This document shows positions 7,034 through 15,561 of a stretch of 42,492 nucleotides of DNA, piece by piece (position 1 is the stretch's first letter; every line of letters starts with the position of its first letter). Where the stretch lies: positions 1 to 42,492 of the forward strand of contig JAJUJM010000001.1 of assembly GCA_029265315.1 (NCBI GenBank), given 5' to 3'. This DNA comes from Actinomycetota bacterium (GTDB lineage: Bacteria > Actinomycetota > Coriobacteriia > Anaerosomatales > PHET01). A program made the position numbers and the translations under genes. Under the pieces are notes generated by a model that saw nothing but the letters and a program-made list of their open reading frames with translations, was not told where the DNA came from and ran no database searches.

Positions 7034-8277
7034 AAGTACGTGCTCTTCTGCGGCATGATCTCGCCGGCAAGCGAGACGTCGCGGAGCTGGTCGAGTCGAG
7101 TCGCCCGCATGACGATGCCTACGTCATGACCCGAGTCGGGCGCCTTCAGGGCCTCGTGCGGGTCCTTGGTGAATGCGAGCCGCTCCAAAGACTGGGGCCG
7201 GTCCGGATGGATGCCGAGCAGCGGCCACAGCACGAGCTCTTGGACGATGGTGACATCGAGTGACTTCCATGCTTCAGACATCGCCATCGGCAGGGCGCGC
7301 ACGGGGTCGACATCCGGCTTGAGGACCGCGAGCCGCGGCCCGCAGGCAGCACCCGCGCGGAACACGAAGGCCGTACGGTCGTGTCCGTCCAGGGCATCCG
7401 CCGCATGGCCGGGGCCGATGTCCGTGATGTCGAACTGCCGGGCCAGACCGTCGGTGAACGAGGCGGCATCGAACTCGCCGTCCGCATCCGCTATGCGGTG
7501 GTAGGGCAACACCACGAGGTCGGGGTCGTCCATGTTGACGAGCGCCATCATCACGTAGTCGAAGGCTGGATCGACGGCGTCCGGGTGCAGTCCCCGCATC
7601 AGGTCGCGGTAGGCCAGCGCGGTCGTATAGCGATGGTGCCCGTCGGCTATGAAGATGCGACGCTCTCGCATGAACGCTTCGAACCAAGCCGCGATCTCGG
7701 GGTCGGTGACGGTCCACAGCGTCGAAGTGACGCCATCATCGTCGGTCGCCGCTGCAGCGGGCGGCGCGGCCATCGCGGCTTCGAAGATGCTGTCGGTGAG
7801 CTGCTCCGGGTCATCGAACAGACCGAAGACCTGGCTCAGGTTGGCGCGCGTGGCCTTCGTGAGCTCGAATCGGTCGCCGAGCGCTTTGGGAAGCGTGCGC
7901 TCGTGGGGCAGGATGATACCGGCCTCGAAGGGTTCCAGACCCACTTCGGCGATGATGGCGCGACGCACGATCTGGGTGCCGCCGAGGTCGTAGCTCTGGG
8001 TCAGCACGTAGAGTATGGGCACGGGGTCCTGGACGAGCACGCCACTGGCTCGCCATGCGTCCCACCTCTTGGCGCCTGTCACATACCTGTTGGAGGCCGC
8101 AGTGGGGTCCAGACTGCCTTCAGGCAGTTCAAGCGCGACCACGTTGTGTTCGTCTCTGGCGAGCAGGGCGGCCCTGTCCTCGTCGCTCACGACGTCATAG
8201 GGGGGCGCGGTGAGTGTGGAGAGGTCCGTGCCCTCAACGGCATAACGCCAGCCGCGAAACGGTCGAACTCGTGCCAT
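6988..8277 (-). CDS. DUF1015 family protein
   Basis: The 429-residue protein has the hallmarks of DUF1015 (PF06245). These are the N-terminal VRPFRGWRY and APPYDVVS segments, ILPHERTLPK near residue 120, ANLSQVFGLF, the metal- or nucleotide-site-like IADGHHRYTTAL, and a conserved C-terminal MPQKSTYFYPKL. Its biochemical role is not established to my knowledge. It is probably cytosolic, with no signal or membrane segment. ATG 8277 is preceded on the minus strand by AGAGGAG at about 10 nt, and a TAGACT -10 candidate lies at 8334-8339. The gene is independent of azlDC, which lies behind it on the same strand. Confidence 0.88.
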   Translation of the reverse strand: MARVRPFRGWRYAVEGTDLSTLTAPPYDVVSDEDRAALLARDEHNVVALELPEGSLDPTAASNRYVTGAKRWDAWRASGVLVQDPVPILYVLTQSYDLGGTQIVRRAIIAEVGLEPFEAGIILPHERTLPKALGDRFELTKATRANLSQVFGLFDDPEQLTDSIFEAAMAAPPAAAATDDDGVTSTLWTVTDPEIAAWFEAFMRERRIFIADGHHRYTTALAYRDLMRGLHPDAVDPAFDYVMMALVNMDDPDLVVLPYHRIADADGEFDAASFTDGLARQFDITDIGPGHAADALDGHDRTAFVFRAGAACGPRLAVLKPDVDPVRALPMAMSEAWKSLDVTIVQELVLWPLLGIHPDRPQSLERLAFTKDPHEALKAPDSGHDVGIVMRATRLDQLRDVSLAGEIMPQKSTYFYPKLLSGLVFRSAE

Positions 8278-8370
8278 GCGGAGCGGACTCCTCTGCAGGT
8301 GGTGGGTGGCCGCCAGGCGCGACCGTGCGCGCCAGTCTATCGCAGGACATGCGCGACGAAAAGCGGGTGT

Positions 8371-8706
8371 TCACATGAGCGCACGTAATGCGATGAACGC
8401 GACCATGCCCGCGAGCGTCGCTACGATGAAGCTCTTGGTGAGGCGGAACGTGAGGGCGGTCAGCAGCGCGGCGGGGATCCCGGGGTTTGACAAGGGCGGC
8501 GCCCACTCGCCGCGGGGGCGCAACACTTCGGTCGCCACCAGAGCTCCCATCACTGAGACGGGGACGAATGACAACCAACGCAGAAGGGGGCCAGGGAGCT
8601 CGCGGAAGCGGGCGAGCAGCGTCATTGGTGTGGCGCGGATGAGCAGGTTCATGACCGCCATCCCGGCGATGACCGCCATGATGGTCGACGGGGACACCTC
8701 AGTCAC
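8371..8706 (-). CDS. azlD: AzlD-type branched-chain amino acid exporter subunit
   Basis: The 111-residue protein has about four hydrophobic helices. It contains the AzlD signature around IRATPMTLLARF (23-34) and a central LSFVPVSVMGALV helix. With AzlC it forms a two-subunit exporter of branched-chain amino acids and analogues in the cytoplasmic membrane. The GTG at 8706 overlaps the last codons of azlC by 8 bp and gives the usual family length; GTG at 8697 is the alternative. The frame upstream of this is an azlC shadow. Translation is probably coupled to azlC. Confidence 0.85.
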   Translation of the reverse strand: MTEVSPSTIMAVIAGMAVMNLLIRATPMTLLARFRELPGPLLRWLSFVPVSVMGALVATEVLRPRGEWAPPLSNPGIPAALLTALTFRLTKSFIVATLAGMVAFIALRALM

Positions 8707-9472
8707 GCCGGTGCACCACCGATGCGATCGTGGCTGTGGCCATCGATGCGATGACCACGTGCCACGCGGGGTCGATGCGTACACCCAGTCCCGCCGCAAG
8801 GGGTAGCGCCAGGGCGATGAGCGCCGAGAAGAAGCCGACCGTGACGTGACGCACGTCGTCGGCCAGGGCGACGAAGAGCGCTGAGAACATCGCAGGCATG
8901 GCGAAATCGACGCCCCAGCGGGTCGGGTCTCCGATCCAGGCGGCGCCTGCGCTTCCGAACAGGGTGCCCACGACCCACCCGGCCCATGCGATGGCTCCGA
9001 CGCCGGCCATGGAGGTCGGGGTGGCATGCCCCGCGCGCATGTCCGACACGTTCACCGCGAAGGTCTCATCGGTCAACGTGAACGCGAGCCAAGCTCGTTG
9101 CCCGGCGGGTACGTCGCGGACGTGGGGCGCGAGCGTCGTCGAGAACAGGAGGTAGCGCAGGTTCACCACGGCGGTCGCCACGATGGCCGACGCCGCGTTC
9201 GCTCCGCCCTTGAGCGCGGACAGGGCGATGAACTGACCCGCTCCCGCGAGTGCGGTCGCGGAACAGAGCACGGCCTGCGACACGTCGAAGCCGAGCTGCA
9301 CCGCGAGGACTCCGAATGCGGCCCCGACAGGCACGTATCCGAGGAATATCGGGAAGCCCAAGCGCATGCCGCGCGAGAACCGCTCGCCGGCGTGTGAGGT
9401 GGGTGCCGCATCCGCGTCCTTCGTGGACGAAGGGTCCGCATCGCCGCTGTTCGCCTGTCGGAGCGTGGTCAT
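8699..9472 (-). CDS. azlC: AzlC-type branched-chain amino acid exporter subunit
   Basis: The 257-residue protein has a polar N-terminal tail of about 35 residues and then several membrane helices. AzlC signatures seen are GYVPVGAAFGVLA (45-57), AGAGQFIALSAL and the NLRYLLFSTTLAPH segment. Partnered with the overlapping AzlD, it would export branched-chain amino acids. The ATG at 9472 has no visible Shine-Dalgarno sequence. A minus-strand TACCAT (9485-9480) lies just 7 nt upstream, suggesting a leaderless mRNA. No Lrp-type regulator is adjacent, unlike many azlCD loci. Confidence 0.9.
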   Translation of the reverse strand: MTTLRQANSGDADPSSTKDADAAPTSHAGERFSRGMRLGFPIFLGYVPVGAAFGVLAVQLGFDVSQAVLCSATALAGAGQFIALSALKGGANAASAIVATAVVNLRYLLFSTTLAPHVRDVPAGQRAWLAFTLTDETFAVNVSDMRAGHATPTSMAGVGAIAWAGWVVGTLFGSAGAAWIGDPTRWGVDFAMPAMFSALFVALADDVRHVTVGFFSALIALALPLAAGLGVRIDPAWHVVIASMATATIASVVHRRD

Positions 9473-9479
9473 GGGGCGG

Positions 9480-9485
9480 ATGGTA
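9480..9485 (-). promoter_or_regulatory. -10 box of azlC, leaderless arrangement
   Basis: TACCAT on the minus strand ends 7 nt before the azlC ATG, so transcription would begin at or next to the start codon. No ribosome site fits in between. Confidence 0.45.
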
Positions 9486-9558
9486 GCACGGTGGCGCGGT
9501 TCTTGCGGCTCTTCATCACAGTGGCCGCGCGCCAGTCTCTTTAGGCTGGCGGACGCGC

Positions 9559-9564
9559 TACAAT
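9559..9564 (+). promoter_or_regulatory. -10 box of the gene at 9601
   Basis: TACAAT in the context CGCTACAATG lies 36 bp before the GTG start. The -35 region is poor (CTCTTT-like). Confidence 0.5.
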
Positions 9565-9600
9565 GTCGGTCGGTAGCGGGTCGCAGGAGGCGAACGACAC

Positions 9601-9987
9601 GTGGAGTTCTCCGTCAACTGTCCCATCGACGGCGTCGTCGAGGTCAGCCTCGAGGACATCGACACGGTGGTGCTTCGTGACTCGGACCGCGCCGACATCA
9701 CCTTCGTGTGTCCGCACTGTGGCACGCGGATCACGGTGACGGCCATCGTGCCCACGTTCCTGCTCGCGGCGATCGAGGCCTTGGCTGAGGAGGTAGAGGC
9801 CGGCACGAGTTCGGAGCACATCGTCGTGCTGAACGCCGCCGAGTCCGCTGAAGACCGACCGGACGTCGTCCAGTCCGATGCGCGCACCGATGCGTACTGC
9901 GAGTACTTCAGGCGTCAACTCGAGCATGTGGAGTGCGTCGAGGACGCTTTGGATGAGATCGACTCGAAGAACTCCTTCACCGGCTGA
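9601..9987 (+). CDS. Hypothetical protein with CPHCG zinc-knuckle motif
   Basis: A 128-residue acidic protein of unknown function. The N-terminal third carries C7 (NCPIDG) and C37/C40 (CPHCGTRI), resembling a reduced zinc ribbon in which a fourth ligand is missing or supplied by another residue. The C-terminal part (98-124) is a charged helix with two further cysteines. GTG 9601 has AGGAGG at 9585-9590 with 10 nt spacing. It has its own -10 box and lies divergent from azlC. No membrane segment is seen. A nucleic-acid or protein-binding role would suit a zinc knuckle but is unproven. Confidence 0.7.
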   Translation: MEFSVNCPIDGVVEVSLEDIDTVVLRDSDRADITFVCPHCGTRITVTAIVPTFLLAAIEALAEEVEAGTSSEHIVVLNAAESAEDRPDVVQSDARTDAYCEYFRRQLEHVECVEDALDEIDSKNSFTG

Positions 9988-10043
9988 CATTCCAAGACCC
10001 CGCACCAATCCGGAGAGCGTGACCGCGCGCTGGGGCCGCGTGG

Positions 10044-10049
10044 TACCAT
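10044..10049 (+). promoter_or_regulatory. Candidate -10 box of lemA
   Basis: TACCAT (context GGTACCATGC) lies 47 bp before the lemA ATG. No convincing -35. Confidence 0.35.
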
Positions 10050-10096
10050 GCACCCGTCCCCGATGACGGGGCTTCGTGCCATGAGGGAGGAGTCGC

Positions 10097-10660
10097 ATGG
10101 GCGGGTTCGTCTTTGTGTGCGGCGGTCTGCTGGCTCTCGTAGTGGTCGTCGCTGTGGCCCTCGCGGCCATGTACAACCGCTTCGTCGTACTGCGCAACCG
10201 GGTGGACAACGCATGGGCCCAGATCGACGTCCAGCTCAAGCGGCGCTACGACCTCATCCCCAACCTGGTCGAGACGGTGAAGGGCTATGCGGCCCATGAG
10301 AGCAAGACGCTCGAGGCCGTCGTCCAAGCGCGCAACATGGCCATGGGCGCACACGGCGTAGCGGAGCAGGGGCAGGCCGAGAACGTCCTGACCGGAGCAC
10401 TGAAGTCCCTGTTCGCCGTCGCAGAGGCGTACCCCGATCTGAAGGCGAACCAGAACTTCCTCGACTTGCAGGAGAAGCTCTCCGACGCTGAGAACAAGAT
10501 CGCGTACGCGCGGCAGTTCTACAACGACACGGTGATGAGCTTCAACACGGCGATACAGTCGTTCCCGGCCAATCTCCTCGCAGGCGTGTTCGGTTTCACC
10601 GCTCGTGAGTACTTCGAGGCTGATCCGGCCGCAGCGACCGCCCCCCAGGTCCAGTTCTGA
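10097..10660 (+). CDS. lemA: LemA family protein
   Basis: The 187-residue protein has an N-terminal membrane helix (residues 4-25) and the LemA core. The core includes YNRFVVLRNRVDNAW (26-40), RRYDLIPNLVETVKGY (49-64), a helical coiled region, and the conserved FPANLLAGVFGF and REYFEAD near the C-terminus. LemA proteins are membrane-anchored helical bundles of poorly known function, often linked to HtpX-type proteases. Here the HtpX-like gene lies 8 kb away. ATG 10097 follows GGGAGGAG at 10084-10091. lgt starts 5 bp after its stop, so the two are probably co-transcribed. Confidence 0.92.
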   Translation: MGGFVFVCGGLLALVVVVAVALAAMYNRFVVLRNRVDNAWAQIDVQLKRRYDLIPNLVETVKGYAAHESKTLEAVVQARNMAMGAHGVAEQGQAENVLTGALKSLFAVAEAYPDLKANQNFLDLQEKLSDAENKIAYARQFYNDTVMSFNTAIQSFPANLLAGVFGFTAREYFEADPAAATAPQVQF

Positions 10661-10665
10661 TCGCG

Positions 10666-11511
10666 GTGCCGCTGGCTGCAGTGCCCTATCCATCCATCGA
10701 CCCCGTTGCGTTGCGCATCGGGCCGCTCGCCATCCACTGGTACGGGCTCGCCTACCTCGTGGCCTTCGTGAGCGCCGCGGCGATCGCCCGCTGGCTCATC
10801 AGGCGATGGTCGCTCGCGCTGAGCGACGATGACCTGTTGTCGATCCTGCTGGCAGCAGTCATCGGTGTGGTCGCCGGAGGCAGGCTCGGCTACGTGGTGT
10901 TCTACGGTGATGGCGCGTATCTGCGCGACCCGTTCGCCGTGTTCGCCCTGTGGGAGGGAGGGATGTCGTTCCACGGAGGGCTCATCGGAATACTCTTGGC
11001 GGGCTGGGTCGTGTCCAAGCGGCTGGGGATGCCGATGCTCACGCTCTGGGACATCGGCGCCGTCGGGGCACCTGTGGGCTTCGCGCTGGGGCGACTCGCC
11101 AACTTCGTCAACGGAGAGCTTTGGGGGCGTGTGGCCGACGTTCCGTGGGCGATGGTCTTTCCCGCGGCCGGACCGTTACCGCGTCATCCGTCCCAGCTCT
11201 ACGAGGCTGCGCTCGAGGGCGTCGTCCTGCTCGCGATCATGATCGCGCTGGCCTTGCGCATGCCACCCCGGCCCCGGGGCGAGCTGGTGGGATGGCTGCT
11301 CGGGTTGTACGGTTGCTTCAGGATCATCGCGGAGTTCTTCCGTGAACCGGACGTTCAGTTGGGATTCCTTTTCGGCGACTGGTTGACCATGGGGATGTTG
11401 CTCAGTGTGCCGATGGTGGTGGCCGGTGCCGCCCTCATCGTGACGGCGCGTCGTCGGGGGCTGCCGCAGCTTGGCCGTGCTGTCGTGGCCGAGTCCGGCG
11501 GCGAGAGCTGA
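10666..11511 (+). CDS. lgt: Prolipoprotein diacylglyceryl transferase
   Basis: Lgt moves diacylglycerol from phosphatidylglycerol to the lipobox cysteine of prelipoproteins in the cytoplasmic membrane. At 281 residues with about seven hydrophobic helices it fits the family. Seen: HWYGLAY (24-30), SFHGG with H103, the signature GRLANFVNGELWGR (142-155, with R143), and HPSQLYEAALEG. GTG 10666 is taken as start, 5 bp after lemA. Its ribosome site is poor, so GTG 10681 is possible, and translation may depend on lemA. A predicted substrate lipoprotein is encoded at 11925. Confidence 0.95.
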   Translation: MPLAAVPYPSIDPVALRIGPLAIHWYGLAYLVAFVSAAAIARWLIRRWSLALSDDDLLSILLAAVIGVVAGGRLGYVVFYGDGAYLRDPFAVFALWEGGMSFHGGLIGILLAGWVVSKRLGMPMLTLWDIGAVGAPVGFALGRLANFVNGELWGRVADVPWAMVFPAAGPLPRHPSQLYEAALEGVVLLAIMIALALRMPPRPRGELVGWLLGLYGCFRIIAEFFREPDVQLGFLFGDWLTMGMLLSVPMVVAGAALIVTARRRGLPQLGRAVVAESGGES

Positions 11512-11539
11512 GCCGCGGCGGTCTATGCTGCGCTGCGCG

Positions 11540-11761
11540 TCAGGCCCCTGACCTCTCGTCCGCGCAGATGGTGTCCGCGGGCTTCCAGCACGGCGCATCG
11601 CGGTCAAGGCAGCGAGCGCTCTCGGACGGGCGCAGCGACTTCGGAGGGTTACAGTAGGCGCAGAAGAGTTGAGGCATCTGGCCGACGACGTCCTTGAGAT
11701 CGGGATCGTCGTATGGCGCGGGGTCAGGAGCCTCGATCATGTGGAGCAGGTAACAGGGCAT
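11540..11761 (-). CDS. Small cysteine-rich protein (73 aa), unknown function
   Basis: The 73-residue protein has six cysteines: C3, C34, C37, C51, C58 and C66. C34/C37 form a CxxC pair (LFCAYCNPP). No signal peptide or membrane helix is visible. ATG 11761 is preceded on the minus strand by GAAAGG at about 6 nt, and a TAGGAT -10 candidate lies at 11793-11788. The cysteine layout suggests a small metal-binding protein. It shows no obvious alignment to the other cysteine-rich small protein at 5616. It is convergent with lgt, leaving a 28-bp gap. No family was recognised. Confidence 0.62.
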   Translation of the reverse strand: MPCYLLHMIEAPDPAPYDDPDLKDVVGQMPQLFCAYCNPPKSLRPSESARCLDRDAPCWKPADTICADERSGA

Positions 11762-11889
11762 CCGATGCCTTTCGGTTCGTGTCACGAATCCTACCTGCGC
11801 GCGGGGTGAGCGGGCAATGCGCGACGTGCTGACCCGCTCTGACAAGAGTGTGACGCACGACACGAAGGCCTCGCCCCGTTCAGAGCTGG

Positions 11890-11895
11890 TAGACT
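11890..11895 (+). promoter_or_regulatory. Candidate -10 box of DUF3048 gene
   Basis: TAGACT, 29 bp before the GTG start at 11925; no clear -35. Confidence 0.35.
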
Positions 11896-11924
11896 CACGC
11901 CGACGCACGTGACGGGAGGATCTG

Positions 11925-12971
11925 GTGTCCGGTGGATTCCGACGCATAGGTGTGCTCTTCGTGGTCTGTCTATGTGCAGCGGTTCTCGTGTCCTGCTCAC
12001 GCCCTCCTGCACAGCTCACCTCGGCGTGGCCACGGGCCGACGCTGAGCGCACGGTGTCGCGTCCGCCCTTACCGGCGCGATGGCCCTACACCGGCCTTGA
12101 CGCGTCGAGCGAGTCGGCGATCAGCAGGCGTCCGCTCTCTGTGAAGATCGAGAACTCGCCGCAGGCGCGGCCACAGATCGGGATCAACTCGGCCGACGTC
12201 GTCTACGAGACGATCACGGAGGGCGGCATCACCCGGTTCAACTGCATCTTCCATTCCAAGGTCCCGGCGACCGTCGGCCCCGTCCGCAGTGCGCGCCTGT
12301 CGGACCTGTGGGTGGTGCCCCAATACGACGCGCTCTTCTTCTTCTCGGGCGCGAGCTCAAGCGTCAACGCCCGGGTGCGCAGCGCCGGGCTCCCCGATCT
12401 TTCCGAGGACGCCGGCGTGTCCCGTCCGTACTGGCGCTCGCGCGAGCGGTCGGCGCCTCACAACCTCATGCTCGACACCGTCAAGGCTCGGGCCGAGGCG
12501 AAGGCCCGAGGACTGGCCACCACCGCCCGGCTCGAGCCGCTCGCGTTCGACCGGCGCAGCCTCGAGTCCACGCCCGCGGTAGCACGCATCGACATCCCCT
12601 TCTCGCCGGCGAGTTCCGTCACGTGGGTCTACGATGCCGCGAGCGGGACCTATCTGAGGAGCAACAATGGTCGCGAACATCGTGACGGCGAGACAGGACA
12701 GCAGGTTCGCGCTGACAACGTGGTGGTCATGTGGGTCAGGTACCGTCCCGTCAGTCGCGACAAGGTCGGTTCGACCACCTACGACATAGAGCTGGGCGGA
12801 AAGGGACGGGTCAGCATCTTCCGGGACGGGACACGGTTCGATGGCGAGTGGCGGGCAGGCCCCGACGCCCCGCCGGTCTTCCGTGCGAAGGACGGCACAC
12901 CATTGAAGCTCGCGGTCGGGCGTACCTGGTTCGAGGTCATCCCGCTCGACGGTCGCGTCATCATGCGCTAG
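11925..12971 (+). CDS. DUF3048 (YerB-type) lipoprotein
   Basis: A 348-residue exported protein. Residues 1-24 form a lipoprotein signal peptide with lipobox LVSC, lipidated at C24. The mature part carries the DUF3048 core: RPLSVKIENSPQARPQIGIN (69-88), VVYETITEGGITRF, PATVGPVRSAR and SAPHNLMLD. A C-terminal DUF3048_C region holds YRSN-like and WFEVIP elements. The family is anchored to the outer face of the membrane; its role is unknown but often linked to the envelope. GTG 11925 follows GGAGGA at 4 nt, slightly short spacing. Lgt, encoded just upstream, would be its modifying enzyme. Confidence 0.9.
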   Translation: MSGGFRRIGVLFVVCLCAAVLVSCSRPPAQLTSAWPRADAERTVSRPPLPARWPYTGLDASSESAISRRPLSVKIENSPQARPQIGINSADVVYETITEGGITRFNCIFHSKVPATVGPVRSARLSDLWVVPQYDALFFFSGASSSVNARVRSAGLPDLSEDAGVSRPYWRSRERSAPHNLMLDTVKARAEAKARGLATTARLEPLAFDRRSLESTPAVARIDIPFSPASSVTWVYDAASGTYLRSNNGREHRDGETGQQVRADNVVVMWVRYRPVSRDKVGSTTYDIELGGKGRVSIFRDGTRFDGEWRAGPDAPPVFRAKDGTPLKLAVGRTWFEVIPLDGRVIMR

Positions 12972-13058
12972 CAGGTCGTTGGATGCTTGTCGCCCAGTGG
13001 GCATCCGGCGTTGCGCCGATGGATCTTGACGACTGGTCCTGTGCCGTACCGCCTGCTG

Positions 13059-13088
13059 TTGTACCCGCGCGGAGGGCGCGGTTACAAT
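13059..13088 (+). promoter_or_regulatory. pdxS promoter
   Basis: TTGTAC (13059-13064) and TACAAT (13083-13088) are separated by 18 bp. This is the best two-box sigma-70-type promoter in the window and gives a pdxS leader of about 60 nt. Confidence 0.6.
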
Positions 13089-13154
13089 CCGTAAACCGTC
13101 AGCCAACTGCACGGCGCGGCGTCACGTCGCGCTTCGGAAGGAGTCGTTACGCCC

Positions 13155-14051
13155 GTGTCTGACGTTCAGCGCGAGACAGGGACCCTGAGGGTCAAGACCG
13201 GCCTGGCCGAGATGCTCAAGGGCGGCGTCATCATGGATGTCGTGACCCCGGAGCAGGCCAGGATCGCCGAGGATGCTGGTGCGGTGGCCGTCATGGCGCT
13301 CGAGCGCGTCCCGGCGGACATCCGCGCAGCCGGCGGCGTCGCACGCATGGCCGATCCCACCATCGTCGAGGCCATCATCTCGGCCGTGACGATTCCCGTG
13401 ATGGCCAAGTGCCGCATCGGCCACTTCGTCGAGGCGCAGGTGTTGCAGTCCCTGGGGGTCGACTACATCGACGAGTCCGAGGTGCTCACTCCGGCTGATG
13501 AGGAGCATCACGTCAACAAGTGGGACTTCACCGTCCCGTTCGTCTGCGGCTGCCGCAACCTGGGCGAGGCGTTGCGACGCATCGCTGAAGGGGCCGCCAT
13601 GGTGCGCACGAAGGGCGAGCCCGGCACGGGCAACGTGGTCGAGGCCGTCCGCCACATGCGCACCCTCACCGATGAGATCGCGTGGATCAAGGGGCTGCGA
13701 CCAGAGCAGCTGTTCACCGCCGCCAAGGAACTCCAGGCGCCGTACGAACTCGTCAAGTGGGTCGCGGAGAACGGACGCCTGCCCGTGGTCAACTTCTCCG
13801 CGGGAGGCATCGCGACGCCGGCCGATGCCGCGTTGATGATGCAGCTGGGCTGTGACGGTGTGTTCGTCGGCTCCGGCATCTTCAAGAGCGGGGACCCTGC
13901 GAAGCGGGCCAAGGCAATCGTCGAGGCCACGACCCACTTCGAGGACCCGGATATCATCGCTCGGGTCTCGCGTGACCTAGGTGAGCCGATGGTCGGCATC
14001 AACATCTCCGAGATCCCCGAGGCTGAGCGAATGCAGGAGCGGGGCTGGTAG
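13155..14051 (+). CDS. pdxS: Pyridoxal 5'-phosphate synthase, synthase subunit
   Basis: PdxS builds PLP from ribose 5-phosphate, glyceraldehyde 3-phosphate and ammonia in the cytosol, as a dodecamer with PdxT. At 298 residues it is full length. Lys85 ([10 protein letters not shown]) and Lys153 ([10 protein letters not shown]) are the two imine-forming lysines. The phosphate-binding segments [12 protein letters not shown] and VFVGSGIF are present. GTG 13155 is preceded by AAGGAG (13138-13143). pdxT follows with no gap. Confidence 0.98.
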   Translation: MSDVQRETGTLRVKTGLAEMLKGGVIMDVVTPEQARIAEDAGAVAVMALERVPADIRAAGGVARMADPTIVEAIISAVTIPVMAKCRIGHFVEAQVLQSLGVDYIDESEVLTPADEEHHVNKWDFTVPFVCGCRNLGEALRRIAEGAAMVRTKGEPGTGNVVEAVRHMRTLTDEIAWIKGLRPEQLFTAAKELQAPYELVKWVAENGRLPVVNFSAGGIATPADAALMMQLGCDGVFVGSGIFKSGDPAKRAKAIVEATTHFEDPDIIARVSRDLGEPMVGINISEIPEAERMQERGW

Positions 14052-14636
14052 GTGAAGATCGGGGTCTTGGCGTTGCAGGGAGCCTTTCGCGAGCACGTGT
14101 ACTCGCTCGAGGCCCTTGACGCACACGCGGTGCCTGTCAGACTGCCTGACCAGCTCGACGACCTGGCCGGGCTCATCATCCCTGGCGGCGAATCGACGGC
14201 GATCGCGAAGCTGATGGACTCATATGGCTTCCATGCGCCGATTCTTCGCCGCCATGAAGAGGGCATGGCCATCTGGGGCACGTGTGCGGGAGCGATACTC
14301 GTCGCCCGCACCGTCGTCGATGGGGTCGCCGATCAGTCGACCCTCGGGCTCATGGACATCGAGGTCAGGCGAAACGCCTTCGGCCGTCAGGTGGACTCCT
14401 TCGAGGTCGACGTGAGCTTCGACGACTTCGACCGGCCCTTCAGGGGGATCTTCATCAGGGCGCCTTGGATCGAGTCGGTCGGACCGGGCGTGGAGGTGCT
14501 CGCGGAGCATGAGGGCAAGGTCGTCGCGGCGCGCGAGGGACGTCTGCTCGCCACCGCCTTCCATCCTGAGTTGACCGGTGACCCGCGAATCCACCGCTAC
14601 TTCATGGAAAGAGTCGTCGGCGCTTCGCCGGCGTGA
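14052..14636 (+). CDS. pdxT: Pyridoxal 5'-phosphate synthase, glutaminase subunit
   Basis: This glutaminase supplies ammonia to PdxS. The 194-residue protein shows the GGESTAI segment (45-51), nucleophile Cys78 in GTCAGA, and the His171/Glu173 pair in AFHPELTGD, completing the triad. The GTG start directly abuts the pdxS stop codon (TAG GTG), so translation is probably coupled by termination-reinitiation. Confidence 0.97.
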   Translation: MKIGVLALQGAFREHVYSLEALDAHAVPVRLPDQLDDLAGLIIPGGESTAIAKLMDSYGFHAPILRRHEEGMAIWGTCAGAILVARTVVDGVADQSTLGLMDIEVRRNAFGRQVDSFEVDVSFDDFDRPFRGIFIRAPWIESVGPGVEVLAEHEGKVVAAREGRLLATAFHPELTGDPRIHRYFMERVVGASPA

Positions 14637-14664
14637 CGTGAATCATCGAACCTAGGAGCAAGAC

Positions 14665-15420
14665 GTGTCTGGACACTCGAAATGGGCCACCACCAAGCAT
14701 CGCAAGGCGGCCCAGGACAAGAAGCGCTCGGCGCTGTTCTCCAAGCTGTCAAGGATGATCACCGTGGCTGCGAAGACGGGCGGCGATCCGAACCCGGAGA
14801 ACAACGCGTCGCTCGCGGCCGCCATCGCCAAGGCCAAGAGCTATTCGCTTCCAAAAGACAAGATCGCCGCCGCCATCGACAAGGCGTTCGGCGCGGGTGC
14901 TGAGGCGACCCAGTTCGAGGAGGTCGTGTACGAGGGCTACGGTCCTGCCGGCGTCGCGATCTACATCGAGGCGCTCACGGACAACCGCAACCGGACCGCT
15001 GCCGATGTCAGGAGCGCGTTCACCCGCGCCGGAGGCAACCTGGGCGCCACGGGATCGGTGGCGTTCCAGTTCGAGCGCAAGGGTCAGGTCACGCTTGAGA
15101 AGGTCGATGGGTTCGACGAGGACGAGATGCTCATGCTCGTCGCGGAGGCGGGCGGTGAGGACTTCGAGGTCGGCGAGGACGAGGTCCTGGTGTACACCGC
15201 ACCGTCCGAGGTCGCGGCGGTGAGCCGTGCACTCGAGCAGGCGGGGGCCCCAGTGAGGGGCGCCGAACTCGTGATGGAGCCGATCAACACGACGGTCGTC
15301 TCGGTGGCCGATGCTCAGAAGGTCTTGAGGCTCGTGGACAAGCTCGAAGAGAGCGACGACATCCAGAACGTGTACCACACGATGGAGCTCACCGACGAGA
15401 TCGCGGCAGCGCTTGAATGA
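14665..15420 (+). CDS. yebC: YebC/TACO1-family protein
   Basis: A 251-residue protein with the family's N-terminal SGHSKWATTKHRKAAQDKKR, EEVVYEGYGP and ALTDNRNRTAADVR motifs. It ends in the usual acidic helical tail. Members are described either as transcriptional regulators or as translation factors easing ribosome passage over proline stretches; this sequence cannot decide between them. GTG 14665 follows AGGAG at 8 nt. In many bacteria yebC precedes ruvC, as here, although a strong terminator separates them. Confidence 0.95.
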   Translation: MSGHSKWATTKHRKAAQDKKRSALFSKLSRMITVAAKTGGDPNPENNASLAAAIAKAKSYSLPKDKIAAAIDKAFGAGAEATQFEEVVYEGYGPAGVAIYIEALTDNRNRTAADVRSAFTRAGGNLGATGSVAFQFERKGQVTLEKVDGFDEDEMLMLVAEAGGEDFEVGEDEVLVYTAPSEVAAVSRALEQAGAPVRGAELVMEPINTTVVSVADAQKVLRLVDKLEESDDIQNVYHTMELTDEIAAALE

Positions 15421-15449
15421 TCGCGCGTCGTCGACATCGGACGCTCCTT

Positions 15450-15480
15450 CGAGAGTCGCCCGCAGGCGACTCTCGAGCTT
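15450..15480 (+). terminator. Terminator after yebC
   Basis: CGAGAGTCGCC (15450-15460) and GGCGACTCTCG (15465-15475) form a perfect 11-bp stem with a 4-nt CGCA loop, followed by AGCTTT. It separates yebC from ruvCAB. Confidence 0.88.
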
Positions 15481-15506
15481 TACGGTGTCAGTGCCCTGCG
15501 CTAACC

Positions 15507-15520
15507 TGAACATACGTTCG
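15507..15520 (+). promoter_or_regulatory. LexA (SOS) box upstream of ruvC
   Basis: TGAACATACGTTCG contains the palindrome GAAC-N4-GTTC that defines Gram-positive and actinobacterial LexA sites (CGAACRNRYGTTCG). Only the first base differs from that form. It lies 41 bp before the ruvC ATG, a position suitable for repressing the ruvCAB promoter. Confidence 0.72.
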
Positions 15521-15561
15521 ATAGTGGTCCATGGTCCATGCGGCGCGGGAGGGCGGGCTCG

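Noticed and set aside
7381-8388. A 335-codon plus-strand frame opposite the DUF1015 gene
   Set aside because: The minus-strand DUF1015 protein has conserved motifs along its whole length; this frame is its complement.
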